Part shown: in pieces, positions 17,821 through 27,205 of the stretch
Numbering within the stretch: position 1 is the stretch's first letter
Layout: each line of letters opens with the position of its first letter
Assembly (NCBI RefSeq): GCF_005434965.1
Contig: NZ_SKCI01000001.1
Location: 1,510,952 to 1,574,951, forward strand
Direction: 5' to 3'
Origin: Marimonas lutisalis
GTDB taxonomy: Bacteria > Pseudomonadota > Alphaproteobacteria > Rhodobacterales > Rhodobacteraceae
DNA length: 64,000 nucleotides
The notes under the pieces: model-generated
What the model was told of the DNA's origin: nothing
The model's database searches: none
What the model saw: the letters and a program-made list of their open reading frames with translations, nothing else
Position numbers and translations under genes: made by a program

Positions 17821-18512
17821 CTGGCCGGGCTTTCGCCTGTGCCCTGCGCGGTATCCGCGCCGGTGATCAGAACTGGGCAGCGCGCCGCATCGACCAGACG
17901 GCGCAATTGCGCCTGATCACGGATCGGGCCGTGGCGCATATCGAGAACGACCGCCATCGCGCGCGTCCGGTTGAGCCAGCGCAGGAGCGTTGCTTCGTCG
18001 CCATCCGGCGCGGTCAGGATTTGCGCCCCCATCCGTTTGGCGAGGATGTCAGCCAGACCGGGGCCGTCGCCCGCGCTCGGACCGGGGGCGCCGATCTGGA
18101 TGATCACGAGCCGGGCCGGCCGCGGAGCCGCGTAGCCCAGCACGACGATATCCCAGCCGCGGGCCAGCGTGCAGAGCGAGGCCACGTGCTCGCCCCGGTG
18201 GCGCCGGAACGACAGGTCCGCCTCGGCCGCGCCGGTCAACTCGCCAAGCGCCTTGCGGAAGGCCTTGCCCTCGCTCTCCAGCACGGCGCGCAGACGCGCG
18301 GGCGAGGCCTGAACCGTGCCCCAGACCGAAACGAAGGCGGAATACGGGCCCTCGTCAAGTTCGGCGAAGAGTTCTTCTTCGAGGAAAACACCGCCCAGAT
18401 CGGCCGGCATGAGCTCGGACAGCGGGCCGGCCAGCGCCAGCGCGGCGCGCGCATCCGCAAGTGATCCCGCGCCCACCAGCACGCGCCGTTTGGCGAGCGC
18501 CCGAGCCGTCAT
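17817..18512 (-). CDS. Conserved hypothetical protein, weakly universal-stress-protein-like
   Basis: I do not recognise this 231-residue protein as a named family. It starts with a short strand and helix pattern (RRVLVGAGSLADARAALALA) and ends with a second one (AMAVVLDMRHG; CPVLITGAD), reminiscent of two degenerate UspA-type domains, but the ATP-binding G-2x-G-9x-G(S/T) motif is not evident. There are no membrane segments or signal peptide. The start overlaps the stop of the upstream Lon-like protease gene by 4 bp, so the two are translationally coupled and may work together. Confidence 0.75.
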   Translation of the reverse strand: MTARALAKRRVLVGAGSLADARAALALAGPLSELMPADLGGVFLEEELFAELDEGPYSAFVSVWGTVQASPARLRAVLESEGKAFRKALGELTGAAEADLSFRRHRGEHVASLCTLARGWDIVVLGYAAPRPARLVIIQIGAPGPSAGDGPGLADILAKRMGAQILTAPDGDEATLLRWLNRTRAMAVVLDMRHGPIRDQAQLRRLVDAARCPVLITGADTAQGTGESPAS

Positions 18513-20944
18513 TTCTTCGCCCCCGCGTTCAGATCACGCCCAAAGGCGCGGCGCTGTTCGGCGAAGCTCCGCAAACGCGCCTCGACCCGGGCATTGACGC
18601 TGTCGGCGGGAAAGGCGCCATCGGCGTCACGCTGGCCCGCCGGCCTGCCGGTAAGCAGGGCGATCCCTTCGTCGATCGTGGCCACGGGGATCACGCGGAA
18701 CCTGCCCGCCGCGACGGCCTCGACCACGTCGCGGTTCAGCATAAGGTGCTCGACATTGGCCTTCGGGATCAGCACGCCCTGGGTTCCGGTGAGACCCTTT
18801 TGCAGGCAGGTGTCGAAAAACCCCTCGATCTTTTCGTTGACACCGCCGATGGCCTGCACTTCGCCCAACTGGTTGACCGAGCCGGTGACGGCGAGCCCCT
18901 GATCGATGGGCAGATCGGCGAGCGCCGAGAGGATCGCGTAAAGTTCGGCCGAGGAGGCGCTGTCACCATCGACGCCGCCATAGCTTTGTTCGAAGACGAG
19001 GCTGGCGTGGAGCGAGAACGGCAGGTCGAGCGCGAAAGTCGAGGTGAGATAACCCGAGAGGATCATCACGCCCTTGGAGTGGAGCGGTCCGCCCAGTTCG
19101 ACCTCGCGCTCGATGTCGACGAGCTTGCCCGCGCCCATGCGCACGCGGGCGGTGATGCGCGAGGCGCGGCCGAAGCGGTAGTCGCCCATCGGGATCACCG
19201 AGAGCCCGTTGATCTGGCCGGTTTTCTGCCCCGCGGTGTCGATCAGGATGGTTTCGCGGGCGACGGCCTCTTGCAGGCGGTCTTTGACGCGGGCGCTGCG
19301 GCGGTCGCGTTCGTGGATCGCGCGATCCACATCCGCGACCTCGATGGCTTCGCCGCCATTCTCAGCGGCATAGTGATCCGCCTCGCGCAGGATGTCGCCC
19401 AGAATGCCGATGCGCAGCGACAATTTCCGGGAGTCCTCGGCCTCACGCAGGGCCTGTTCGAGCAGGCGTGCGACCGCAGGCGCAGCCACGGGCTTCAGGC
19501 CTTCGCGCTGGGCAAAAGACGCGATCACGCGGGCAAAGAGCGTGGCGGTGTCATCGGTGAACTCGATCGTGGTTTCGAAATCAGCCTGCAGCTTGAACAG
19601 GTCGCCGAAATCGGGATCGAGCGCGACCAGCAGCGCGTGCAGCAACCGGTCGCCGATCAGGATGACCCGCACATCGAGCGGGATGGGATCGGGTTCGAGC
19701 GAAACGGTCGACATCAGGCTGAGACGTTCAGCGATCGAGGTGATCGCGATCTCGCGCGCCTTGAGGCAGCGTTTGAGCGCGTCCCAGGCATAGGGTTCGG
19801 CCAGAAGGCGGCGGGCATCAAGGATCAGGTAGCCGCCATTGGCGCGATGCAGCGCGCCGGGGCGGATCATGGTGAAGTTGGTGATCAGCGCGCCCATTTC
19901 CGAGACATGCTCGACCCGGCCTGTCAGATGGTCATGGGTCGGCAGGTCTTCCTTGACCACCGGGGCGCCGGCGCCATTGTCGCGGGCGACCATGACGTTG
20001 ACGACATATCGGTCGAACAGGCGGTTTTCATGCTGCTTGCCGGCGACCTCGGGGAACGGCCCCTCTTCGCGCCGCATCGCCGCCCCGAGAAACAGCGAGG
20101 CGTTGGCAACCATGTCCTTGCCCACCTCGGCGAGGTAGGCGGTAACGACATCGACGCCGTCGAACTCGGCCTCAAGCTCGGAAATCCGGGTCGAGACCAC
20201 CCGCTCGGCTGTGCGGGCGTTGAGCTCTTCCACCTCCTTGCGGCTTTGGCGTTCAAGCTTGGGGCCGTTGCGCAGCACGGTGGCAAGCTCTTCCTGCAGG
20301 CGGGCGATCTTTTCGTCGATTGCGTCTTTTTCCTCCTGCTTCAGGACACGGTACTGGTCGGGCTTGATGACCTTGCCCTCGCGCATGGCAGCCAGCATGT
20401 AGCCCATCGGCGTCCGCACCAGCGCGACATCCTCGGACGAGGCTTTCTCGGTGAACTCGGCCATCGCCTGTTCCTGCTGGGCGCCGTAATCCTCTTCGAT
20501 GGCGCGGCGCTGGGACTGGTATTCGTCGGATTCGAAAAAGGCCGGGATGTCGGTGGCGAGATCATCGACCACATCCTGCATCGCGTGTTTCAGGCGCAGC
20601 GCCGTGCCCGGCGGCAGGCGCAGGCAGCGCGGTTTCTCGGGCGTATCGAAATTGTTGACGTAGACCCAGTCATCCGGCCCGTCGCGGGTGGCTGCCTGTT
20701 CATCGAGCAGCCGGCGCACGGCCCAGTGCCGCCCCATGCCGGGATCGCCCAGAACGAACAGGTTGAAATCATGATGCCCGATGCCGCTGGCCAGCCGCAG
20801 GGCGTCCATCGCCCTGTCCTGGCCGATCAGCGCGTCATAGCTCTCGAGTTCGCCCGTGTGTTTGAACGGCAGGGTATCGGCGGACACCACGCGCCGCAAA
20901 AGCGGCGCGGGCAGCGGCTTTGCTGTTTCGACCTGTTCGGGCAT
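18509..20944 (-). CDS. Lon-like ATP-dependent protease (AAA_32 plus Lon_C type)
   Basis: This 811-residue protein has a C-terminal Lon (S16) proteolytic domain with catalytic Ser662 in GDSASSAE and Lys705 in GGVNEKIEGF; the 43-residue spacing equals that of classical Lon (Ser679/Lys722 in E. coli). There is no N-terminal Lon substrate domain. The P-loop position near residue 66 reads GDPGMGRHW, lacking the Walker lysine and Ser/Thr, although a Walker-B-like region (NGGYLILDARRLL) is kept. It resembles the YcbZ/LonH-like group. The start at 20944 follows GGAGGTGAC; the frame stays open further upstream but that extension overlaps the neighbouring gene antisense-free region with no homology. 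It is coupled to the downstream hypothetical gene. Confidence 0.88.
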   Translation of the reverse strand: MPEQVETAKPLPAPLLRRVVSADTLPFKHTGELESYDALIGQDRAMDALRLASGIGHHDFNLFVLGDPGMGRHWAVRRLLDEQAATRDGPDDWVYVNNFDTPEKPRCLRLPPGTALRLKHAMQDVVDDLATDIPAFFESDEYQSQRRAIEEDYGAQQEQAMAEFTEKASSEDVALVRTPMGYMLAAMREGKVIKPDQYRVLKQEEKDAIDEKIARLQEELATVLRNGPKLERQSRKEVEELNARTAERVVSTRISELEAEFDGVDVVTAYLAEVGKDMVANASLFLGAAMRREEGPFPEVAGKQHENRLFDRYVVNVMVARDNGAGAPVVKEDLPTHDHLTGRVEHVSEMGALITNFTMIRPGALHRANGGYLILDARRLLAEPYAWDALKRCLKAREIAITSIAERLSLMSTVSLEPDPIPLDVRVILIGDRLLHALLVALDPDFGDLFKLQADFETTIEFTDDTATLFARVIASFAQREGLKPVAAPAVARLLEQALREAEDSRKLSLRIGILGDILREADHYAAENGGEAIEVADVDRAIHERDRRSARVKDRLQEAVARETILIDTAGQKTGQINGLSVIPMGDYRFGRASRITARVRMGAGKLVDIEREVELGGPLHSKGVMILSGYLTSTFALDLPFSLHASLVFEQSYGGVDGDSASSAELYAILSALADLPIDQGLAVTGSVNQLGEVQAIGGVNEKIEGFFDTCLQKGLTGTQGVLIPKANVEHLMLNRDVVEAVAAGRFRVIPVATIDEGIALLTGRPAGQRDADGAFPADSVNARVEARLRSFAEQRRAFGRDLNAGAKK

Positions 20945-21015
20945 GTCACCTCCGTCGCTTTGCCAAAAGACTATCGCCCCGGGCGGACCCGGGACATGAT
21001 CTTGATCAACGCTCC

Positions 21016-21034
21016 GGGCGGGAGCGGCCCGCCC
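21016..21034. terminator. GC hairpin after the Gfo/Idh/MocA gene
   Basis: Arms GGGCGGG (21016-21022) and CCCGCCC (21028-21034) with a five-base loop lie just beyond the stop codon of the leftward oxidoreductase gene and 70 bp before the protease start. No U-run follows, so termination is possible but unproven. Confidence 0.4.
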
Positions 21035-21038
21035 TGCC

Positions 21039-21998
21039 CTAGGCGCCCGCCAGCATCGTTTCCACAAGGCGCTGGACGCGCAGAGCCTCCTCGACCGTTG
21101 CGAGGCGATTGGGTTTGCCCGCGATGCACAAAAGCAGGTCATCGAGCTGCGCGCGCAGGCTGGCCGCGCGCGGATCAGCGGGGCGTTCGCGCACTTCGGT
21201 GAATTCACCGCCATCGGACATGGCATCGACATAGAAATCGGTGATGCGGCGGCTGACCTTCGTGCCCTTGATCGTCAGTTCCTGACGGTCGGGCTGCGCC
21301 CCGCCAACGCTGGCCATGATGGTGACCGGGCGACCGTCTTGCGCTTCGAGCCGGGCGAGCATGTGGGTTTCGCAAAGCGCCGGATCGTCGGGATAGGACG
21401 GGCGCGCCCATTTGACCGAGAGCGGGCCGAGGATGCGTTCGGAGAAAAACAGGAAATGCGAGATCACCTCGCGCGTCATGCCGCCTTCGGCCTTGAAACG
21501 CAGCCAGTCGGCGGCCTTTTGCCATTCGCGCGGCCAGGCGCCGTAGGTGACCACGATATCGGCGCCGACGACATCGCCCAGGGCGCCGGTCTGCGCGGCC
21601 TGCGCCATATCGGTCATGGCGGCGCCGGCGGCCTGGGTGAAGTTCACCGCGGCCGGCACGCCGGTCGCGGCAAGGCGCGCGACCAGGTCCTCGCTCTCGG
21701 CGATGTCGACGCCGAGCGGTTTTTCCAGAAACACCGCCTTGCCGGCGGTGGCGGCGGCCAGCGCATAGGCCTTGCGCGGCACCGGCGGGCACGAGAGGTA
21801 GACCAGGTCGGCGGCGGCAATCGCCGCCTCGGCGCTGTCGGTCACCTGCGCGCCGGGCGCCATTGCCTGCGCCGCGGCGCAGGCCGACGGGTCGGGATCC
21901 CAGAGCGCCGTGGGCGTATAGCCTTCGTGCCGTTCCATGTGTTCGAGCATCCGGCGCCCCATGATGCCCAATCCGATGATCGCTGTTTTCACGGTCAT
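21039..21998 (-). CDS. Gfo/Idh/MocA family NAD(P)-dependent oxidoreductase
   Basis: This 319-residue protein has an N-terminal Rossmann motif (IIGLGIMGRRML, residue 7 on) and the family EKP motif (FLEKPLGVD near residue 90), followed by the alpha/beta substrate domain. Members oxidise sugars, inositols or pseudo-sugars, or reduce biliverdin-like compounds. No specific substrate can be assigned. It lies 55 bp downstream of a gamma-glutamyltransferase-family gene on the same strand and may share its transcript. Confidence 0.85.
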   Translation of the reverse strand: MTVKTAIIGLGIMGRRMLEHMERHEGYTPTALWDPDPSACAAAQAMAPGAQVTDSAEAAIAAADLVYLSCPPVPRKAYALAAATAGKAVFLEKPLGVDIAESEDLVARLAATGVPAAVNFTQAAGAAMTDMAQAAQTGALGDVVGADIVVTYGAWPREWQKAADWLRFKAEGGMTREVISHFLFFSERILGPLSVKWARPSYPDDPALCETHMLARLEAQDGRPVTIMASVGGAQPDRQELTIKGTKVSRRITDFYVDAMSDGGEFTEVRERPADPRAASLRAQLDDLLLCIAGKPNRLATVEEALRVQRLVETMLAGA

Positions 21999-22053
21999 GT
22001 CTTTGCCCCGTTTTTCCTGTTTCTGGGTTTCGTTGGTTCGGTTGTGTCGTGGG

Positions 22054-23844
22054 TCAACGCCCCACGGCGTAGGCCTGCATCAGCCGCGGCGTGGCGGCGG
22101 CGCGCAGAAGGCCATCAGGGTCACGCGCGGCGGCGGTCAGGCGGCCCACTGTCCATGGGTCTGCCACGTCGACCTTGTGGCCGCGGGCGCGCAGGTCGTC
22201 GATGACGGCTTGGCCTGCGGCGGGTTCGATCATCAGGTGGCCGGGCTGCACCGCGCGCGGGTGAAAGGACGACAGGAAATGCGCGGTGTGAAAGAGCGGC
22301 GCATCGACCGCCTCCTGCAGGTTCATTCCACCATGCACGAGGCGCAGGAAATAGATCAGCTGCCACTGGTCCTGCTGGTCGCCGCCGGGCGTGCCGAAGG
22401 CCAGCGCGCGCCCGTCGCCGCGCGCGGCCATCGAGGGCGACAGCGTGGTGCGCGGACGCCGGCCCGGGGCAAGCGAGGTGGGCAGGCCCGGGTCGAGCCA
22501 GAACATCTGCGCCCGGCTGTTGAGCGGCATGCCGAGGCCCGGCACCACCGGCGAGGATTGTAGCCAGCCGCCCGAGGGGGTGGCCGAGATCATGTTGCCC
22601 CAACGGTCGATCACGTCGAGATGCACGGTATCGCCGCGTTTTTCAGCCAGGTGCGCCATCGTCGGCTCGCCGCTGCCGATGCCGGCCGCCGCATCGCCCT
22701 GCGCGGCGGCGCGGGCAATCGCGGCCTCGGCCAGGTGCGCCAGGCCGTCGATCCGGCCCGGCCGCTGATCGAGCGAGGCCGCCTGTCCGATCAGCGCGCG
22801 GCGGGTGGCGGCATAGTCGCGCGACAGCAGCGTGTCGGCGGGAATGTCGTAGAAACCGGGATCGCCGTAATAGGCTTCGCGGTCGGCGAAGGAGAGTTTC
22901 ATCGTCTCGGTGACGAGATGCACGAACTCGGCGCCCAGCGGGTCGAGCGTGTCGAGTCCTGCGCCGTCGAGGATGCGCAGCGATTGCAGGAGGCTGGGCC
23001 CCTGCGACCAGAAGCCGGCCTTCCAGACCGTCCAGTCACCGTAATCGACGGACAGTGGCGCCTCGTAGGTTGCCTGCCAGTTGGCCATGTCGTCGCCTGT
23101 CAGAACCCCCTTGCGGCGGGCGCCTTCGGCGTCCATCAACTCGGCCTCGGCCACGAAGCGGTCGATGCTGTCGGCGATGAAGCCGCGGTAGAAGGCCGCG
23201 CGCGCCGCCTCGATCTGGGCCTCGCGGCCTGTCGCAGCCTCGGCTTCGGCGAGGAGCCGCTCCCAGGTGTCGGCCAGGTCGGGATTGCAGAAGAGCGTGT
23301 GCGGCGCGGGCGGCTGGCCGCCGGGCATCCAGGTGGCGGCGGAGCTGGGCCATTCGTCGCGGAAGAAATCGGCCAGCCCGGCGATGGTGGCCGAGACGCG
23401 CGGCAGCACGGGGTGGCCCGCGCGGGCATAGTGAATCGCGGGTTCCAGCACGTCGCGCAAGGAAAGCGTCCCGTGATCGCGCAGAAGGATCATCCAGGCA
23501 TCGAAGGCGCCCGGCACCACGGTGGCGAGAAGCCCCGCGCCGGGGATGCGCTCGAGCCCGACGCTGCGGTAATGCTCGATCGTGGCGCCGGCGGGTGCCA
23601 CGCCCTGCCCGCACAGCACCTGTGGCACCTCCTGACCGGCAAGGCGGAACAGCGCGGGCATGTCGCCCAGCGGGCCGTTCAGATGCGGCTCGACCACGTG
23701 CAGCACAAAGCCCATCGCCGCGGCGGCATCGAAGGCGTTGCCGCCCTGTTCAAGCATCTTCATGCCGACCGCCGAGGCGATCCAGTGGGTCGAGGTGGCA
23801 ACGCCGAACGTGCCGATCAGTTCCGGGCGGGTGGTGAAGCTCAC
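22054..23844 (-). CDS. Gamma-glutamyltransferase family protein (first of a divergent pair)
   Basis: This 596-residue Ntn-hydrolase-fold protein aligns with gamma-glutamyltranspeptidases and glutathione hydrolases. The probable autoprocessing threonine is in GDTVHLDVID (aligned to TTHYSVVD of E. coli GGT), and GGW plus TLSPSMAARG resemble the catalytic and oxyanion segments. No signal peptide is seen, unlike periplasmic GGT, so it may be cytoplasmic and process gamma-glutamyl or acylated amines. It is divergently arranged with a second family member at 24028, which is not a close copy. Confidence 0.85.
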   Translation of the reverse strand: MSFTTRPELIGTFGVATSTHWIASAVGMKMLEQGGNAFDAAAAMGFVLHVVEPHLNGPLGDMPALFRLAGQEVPQVLCGQGVAPAGATIEHYRSVGLERIPGAGLLATVVPGAFDAWMILLRDHGTLSLRDVLEPAIHYARAGHPVLPRVSATIAGLADFFRDEWPSSAATWMPGGQPPAPHTLFCNPDLADTWERLLAEAEAATGREAQIEAARAAFYRGFIADSIDRFVAEAELMDAEGARRKGVLTGDDMANWQATYEAPLSVDYGDWTVWKAGFWSQGPSLLQSLRILDGAGLDTLDPLGAEFVHLVTETMKLSFADREAYYGDPGFYDIPADTLLSRDYAATRRALIGQAASLDQRPGRIDGLAHLAEAAIARAAAQGDAAAGIGSGEPTMAHLAEKRGDTVHLDVIDRWGNMISATPSGGWLQSSPVVPGLGMPLNSRAQMFWLDPGLPTSLAPGRRPRTTLSPSMAARGDGRALAFGTPGGDQQDQWQLIYFLRLVHGGMNLQEAVDAPLFHTAHFLSSFHPRAVQPGHLMIEPAAGQAVIDDLRARGHKVDVADPWTVGRLTAAARDPDGLLRAAATPRLMQAYAVGR

Positions 23845-24027
23845 GCTGTCCTCGTTTTCTCTGTTTGGGTCAGAATAGGCGGATTTCGGGCGATTCCCAG
23901 AAGGCCGTAACGTCGCGTGCCGCCGTTGCCTTCATCAGTGGGCTTGCGCATCGGGCCGGATAACGGTTTGTTGTGGCGCGAACGACCCCGGAGGAGGACG
24001 CCGGGGCGCAACAGGGCGGACCTTGGA
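23845..24027. promoter_or_regulatory. Divergent promoter region of the two GGT-family genes
   Basis: This 183-bp gap separates divergent gene starts and should hold both promoters. A GGAGGAGG element near 23990 is too far (over 30 nt) from the rightward ATG to serve as its ribosome site. No clear palindrome or promoter hexamers were found. Confidence 0.4.
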
Positions 24028-25614
24028 ATGATCGAAACGGCACTGGGCCTGACGGGCGGCTTTACCGCGCCGCATCGCGTGGCCACGAAAATCGGCGCGG
24101 ATGTTCTGGACGATGGCGGCACGGCAATCGAGGCGATGGTTGCGGCGGCGGCCGCGATTGCCGTCGTCTACCCGCATATGACGGGGATCGGCGGCGACGG
24201 GTTCTGGCTGATCCATCGCAAGGGCGAGGCACCGGCGGCGATTTCCGCCTGCGGCCCGGCCGCCGGGCTAGCCACGCCCGAATGGTATGCCGAGCGCGGG
24301 CATGTCACCGCGCTGCCGACGCGCGGAGCGCAGGCGGCGCTGACCGTCCCGGGCTCGGTTGGCGGCTGGGAGGCGGCGCTGGCCCTGGTCGATCCGTCCA
24401 AGCGCCGCGCGCTTTCGGAGCTTCTGGTCCCGGCGATCGCGCTGGCGAAGGGCGGCGTGGCAGTCACGCGCAACCAGTCGGTGACAACCGAGGAAAAAAT
24501 CGACGGGCTGCGCGATGTGCCCGGCTTTGCCGATCTTTATCTGCGCGACGGGCAGGCGCCCGCGCCGGGCGATGCGCTGGTGCAGGCGGCACTGGGTGCT
24601 ACGCTGGCGGCCATCGGTCAAGATGGGACCGACAGCTACTATCGTGGGGATATCGCGAAAACGCATGCCGCCTTCCTTGAGGCGCAGGGCAGCCCGCTGC
24701 GCCTGACGGATTTCGAAGCCTATCACGCGGAACAGCAAACGCCGCTGACGATCAGCACGTCGCTGGGCACGCTTTACAACATGGGGCCGCCCACGCAGGG
24801 CATGTCATCGCTGGCGATCCTGGGTGTTTTCGACCGGCTGGGCATACGCGAGGGCGAAAGTTTCGATCACATTCACGGGCTGATTGAGGCGACCAAGCAG
24901 GCCTTTATCACGCGCAATGCCGAGCTGGGCGACGCGCGCGCCATGCGCCAGCCGGCGCAGGAGTTCCTGAGTGATGTCGAGATGGAGCGTATGGCCGCCG
25001 CCATCGACATGAAAACTGCCCTGCCCTGGCCGCACGAGGCCAAGCCCGGCGATACGATATGGATGGGCGCGGCCGACCGGTACGGCAATGTGGTGAGCTT
25101 TATCCAGAGCGTGTTCTGGGAGTTTGGCAGCGGCCTGACCTGCCCCGAGACCGGAGTGATGTTCCAGAACCGCGGCGCGGGCTTTTCGCTGGCCGGCGGG
25201 CCGAACCAGCTGGCCCCGGGCAAGCGGCCCTTCCACACGTTGAACCCGGCGCTGGCGCATCTGAAGGACGGGCGGGTGATGTCCTATGGCACGATGGGCG
25301 GCGAAGGCCAGCCGCAGACGCAGGCGGCGGTGTTTTCGCGCTATGCCCAGTTCGGTATGCCCCTGCAGCAGGCGGTGACCGCGCCGCGCTGGCTGTTGGG
25401 CAAGACATGGGGCGATGATACGACCAGCCTGAAGCTGGAGGATAATTTCGACCCGGCGCTGCGTGCCGCGCTGGCCGCAGCCGGGCACGAAGTTGAAACC
25501 GTGTCCGCCTTTTCCAGCCTGATGGGACATGCCGGCGCGGTTGTCAGCCATCCTTCGGGCCTGATCGAAGCCGCCAATGACCCACGTTCGGATGGGCTGG
25601 CCTATGCCGTCTGA
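24028..25614 (+). CDS. Gamma-glutamyltransferase family protein (second of a divergent pair)
   Basis: This 528-residue protein is a shorter GGT-fold hydrolase. The expected nucleophilic threonine is in GDTIWMGAAD and the downstream GGEGQPQTQAA segment matches the family. The histidine after the nucleophile in classical GGT is replaced by tryptophan (TIW). No signal peptide is present. The start at 24028 is chosen because homology begins there, but its ribosome site is weak and the frame stays open upstream. It precedes a CoA ligase (39 bp) and a ketopantoate-reductase-like gene, likely one operon. Confidence 0.83.
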   Translation: MIETALGLTGGFTAPHRVATKIGADVLDDGGTAIEAMVAAAAAIAVVYPHMTGIGGDGFWLIHRKGEAPAAISACGPAAGLATPEWYAERGHVTALPTRGAQAALTVPGSVGGWEAALALVDPSKRRALSELLVPAIALAKGGVAVTRNQSVTTEEKIDGLRDVPGFADLYLRDGQAPAPGDALVQAALGATLAAIGQDGTDSYYRGDIAKTHAAFLEAQGSPLRLTDFEAYHAEQQTPLTISTSLGTLYNMGPPTQGMSSLAILGVFDRLGIREGESFDHIHGLIEATKQAFITRNAELGDARAMRQPAQEFLSDVEMERMAAAIDMKTALPWPHEAKPGDTIWMGAADRYGNVVSFIQSVFWEFGSGLTCPETGVMFQNRGAGFSLAGGPNQLAPGKRPFHTLNPALAHLKDGRVMSYGTMGGEGQPQTQAAVFSRYAQFGMPLQQAVTAPRWLLGKTWGDDTTSLKLEDNFDPALRAALAAAGHEVETVSAFSSLMGHAGAVVSHPSGLIEAANDPRSDGLAYAV

Positions 25615-25653
25615 CCTTTGACCAAGACCAACACGAAATAAATGGAGCCCGAC

Positions 25654-27186
25654 ATGAGCCCGACCGTCTCTGCCCTGATCGCCACGCATGACGAAAACGC
25701 CCCCGCCATCGGCGCGCCCGACCGGCCCTGGCTGAGCTATGGGGGATTGCGGACCCTGTCGGCCGAGGTGGCCGACACGTTGCACGGCTTTGGCGTGGGC
25801 CGCGGCGACCGGGTGGCGATCGTGCTGCCCAACGGGCCGGAAATGGCCGCGGCCTTTGTCACCATCGCGCAAGCTGCCACCACCGCACCGCTGAACCCCG
25901 CCTACCGGCAGGAGGAATACGAGTTCTACCTGGAGGACCTGCAGGCCAAGGCGCTGGTCGTGGCCGAGGATTATGACGGCCCTGCCCTGCCCGCCGCGCA
26001 GAAATTCGGGATCGCCATCCTGCGTCTTTCGTTTGATCCGGAGGCGCCGGCCGGCAGTTTCACCTTGAGCGCCGAGGGCAGGATCGGCGATTGCGACAGC
26101 GCCGCGCCGGAACCCGATGATATCGCGCTGATCCTGCACACCTCGGGGACGACATCGCGGCCCAAGATCGTGCCGCTGATGCAATCGAACATCCATGCCT
26201 CGGCGCATAACATCATGACATCGCTGGCGCTGACGCCCGAGGACCGCTGCCTGAACGTGATGCCGCTGTTTCACATTCACGGGCTGATCGCGGCGGTTGC
26301 CGCATCGCTGGCCGCAGGCGCGCAAATCTGCTGCACGCCGGGGTTCAACGCGCTGCGCTTTTTCGCGCAGCTGGATGATGTGAAGCCCAGCTGGTACACC
26401 GCCGTGCCGACCATGCACCAGGCCATCCTGGCGCGTGCCGAGCGCAACCGCGAGATCATCGAGAGCGCTAATCTGCGCTTCCTGCGCTCGTCCTCGGCCT
26501 CGCTTCCGGCGCCGGTGATGCACGAGCTGGTCGAGACCTTCGGCGCGCCGGTGATCGAGGCCTATGGCATGACCGAGGCCACCCACCAGATGTGCTGTAA
26601 CCCGCTGCCGCCGCGCGCGCAGAAGCCCGGATCGGTCGGCGTGCCCGCCGGCCCCGAGGTGCGCATCGCCGACGAGGCCGAGGACCGCCTGCTGGACGCG
26701 GGCGCGACCGGCGAAGTGGTGATCAGCGGGCCGAACGTGACGCCGGGATACGAGGGCAACCCGAAGGCCAACGAAGAATCGTTCTTCATGGCCGAGGGCA
26801 AGCGCTGGTTCCGCACCGGCGACCAAGGAGCGTTTGACGGGGACGGATACCTGAACCTGACCGGTCGGCTGAAGGAGATCATCAACCGGGGCGGCGAAAA
26901 GATCAGCCCGCTTGAGGTGGATGCGGTTCTGCTGAGCCATCCCGAGATCGCGCAAGTGGTCTGTTTCGGCGTGCCGCATGACAAGCTGGGCGAAGAGATT
27001 GCCGCGGCGGTTGTGCTGAAAGAGGGATCGGCGCTGGACGAGAAAGCGATCCGCGCCTTTGCCGCCGAACATGTGGCCGATTTCAAGGTGCCGCGGTCGG
27101 TCATCATTCTGGAGGAAATTCCGAAGGGCGCGACCGGCAAGATCCAGCGGATCGGCATGGCCGAGAAGCTGGGGCTGACGGGCTGA
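25654..27186 (+). CDS. AMP-forming acyl-CoA ligase, oxalate-CoA ligase-like
   Basis: This 510-residue ANL enzyme carries LILHTSGTTSRPKIVPL near residue 158, a variant of the AMP-binding motif shared with plant/fungal AAE3-type oxalyl-CoA synthetases, the aspartate in WFRTGDQGAF, and the C-terminal lysine in PKGATGKIQR. It should activate a small carboxylic acid such as oxalate, but a short acyl or aryl acid is possible. Start at 25654 is favoured over an ATG four codons earlier because TGGAG lies at proper distance. Formyl-CoA transferase and oxalyl-CoA decarboxylase, the usual partners in oxalate use, are not nearby. Confidence 0.8.
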   Translation: MSPTVSALIATHDENAPAIGAPDRPWLSYGGLRTLSAEVADTLHGFGVGRGDRVAIVLPNGPEMAAAFVTIAQAATTAPLNPAYRQEEYEFYLEDLQAKALVVAEDYDGPALPAAQKFGIAILRLSFDPEAPAGSFTLSAEGRIGDCDSAAPEPDDIALILHTSGTTSRPKIVPLMQSNIHASAHNIMTSLALTPEDRCLNVMPLFHIHGLIAAVAASLAAGAQICCTPGFNALRFFAQLDDVKPSWYTAVPTMHQAILARAERNREIIESANLRFLRSSSASLPAPVMHELVETFGAPVIEAYGMTEATHQMCCNPLPPRAQKPGSVGVPAGPEVRIADEAEDRLLDAGATGEVVISGPNVTPGYEGNPKANEESFFMAEGKRWFRTGDQGAFDGDGYLNLTGRLKEIINRGGEKISPLEVDAVLLSHPEIAQVVCFGVPHDKLGEEIAAAVVLKEGSALDEKAIRAFAAEHVADFKVPRSVIILEEIPKGATGKIQRIGMAEKLGLTG

Positions 27187-27205
27187 CAGGCGGGAGGACA
27201 AGGCC

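Noticed and set aside
18461-21202. 913-codon open frame antisense to the Lon-like protease
   Set aside because: Covers a gene with an intact Ser-Lys dyad; the antisense product has no motif.
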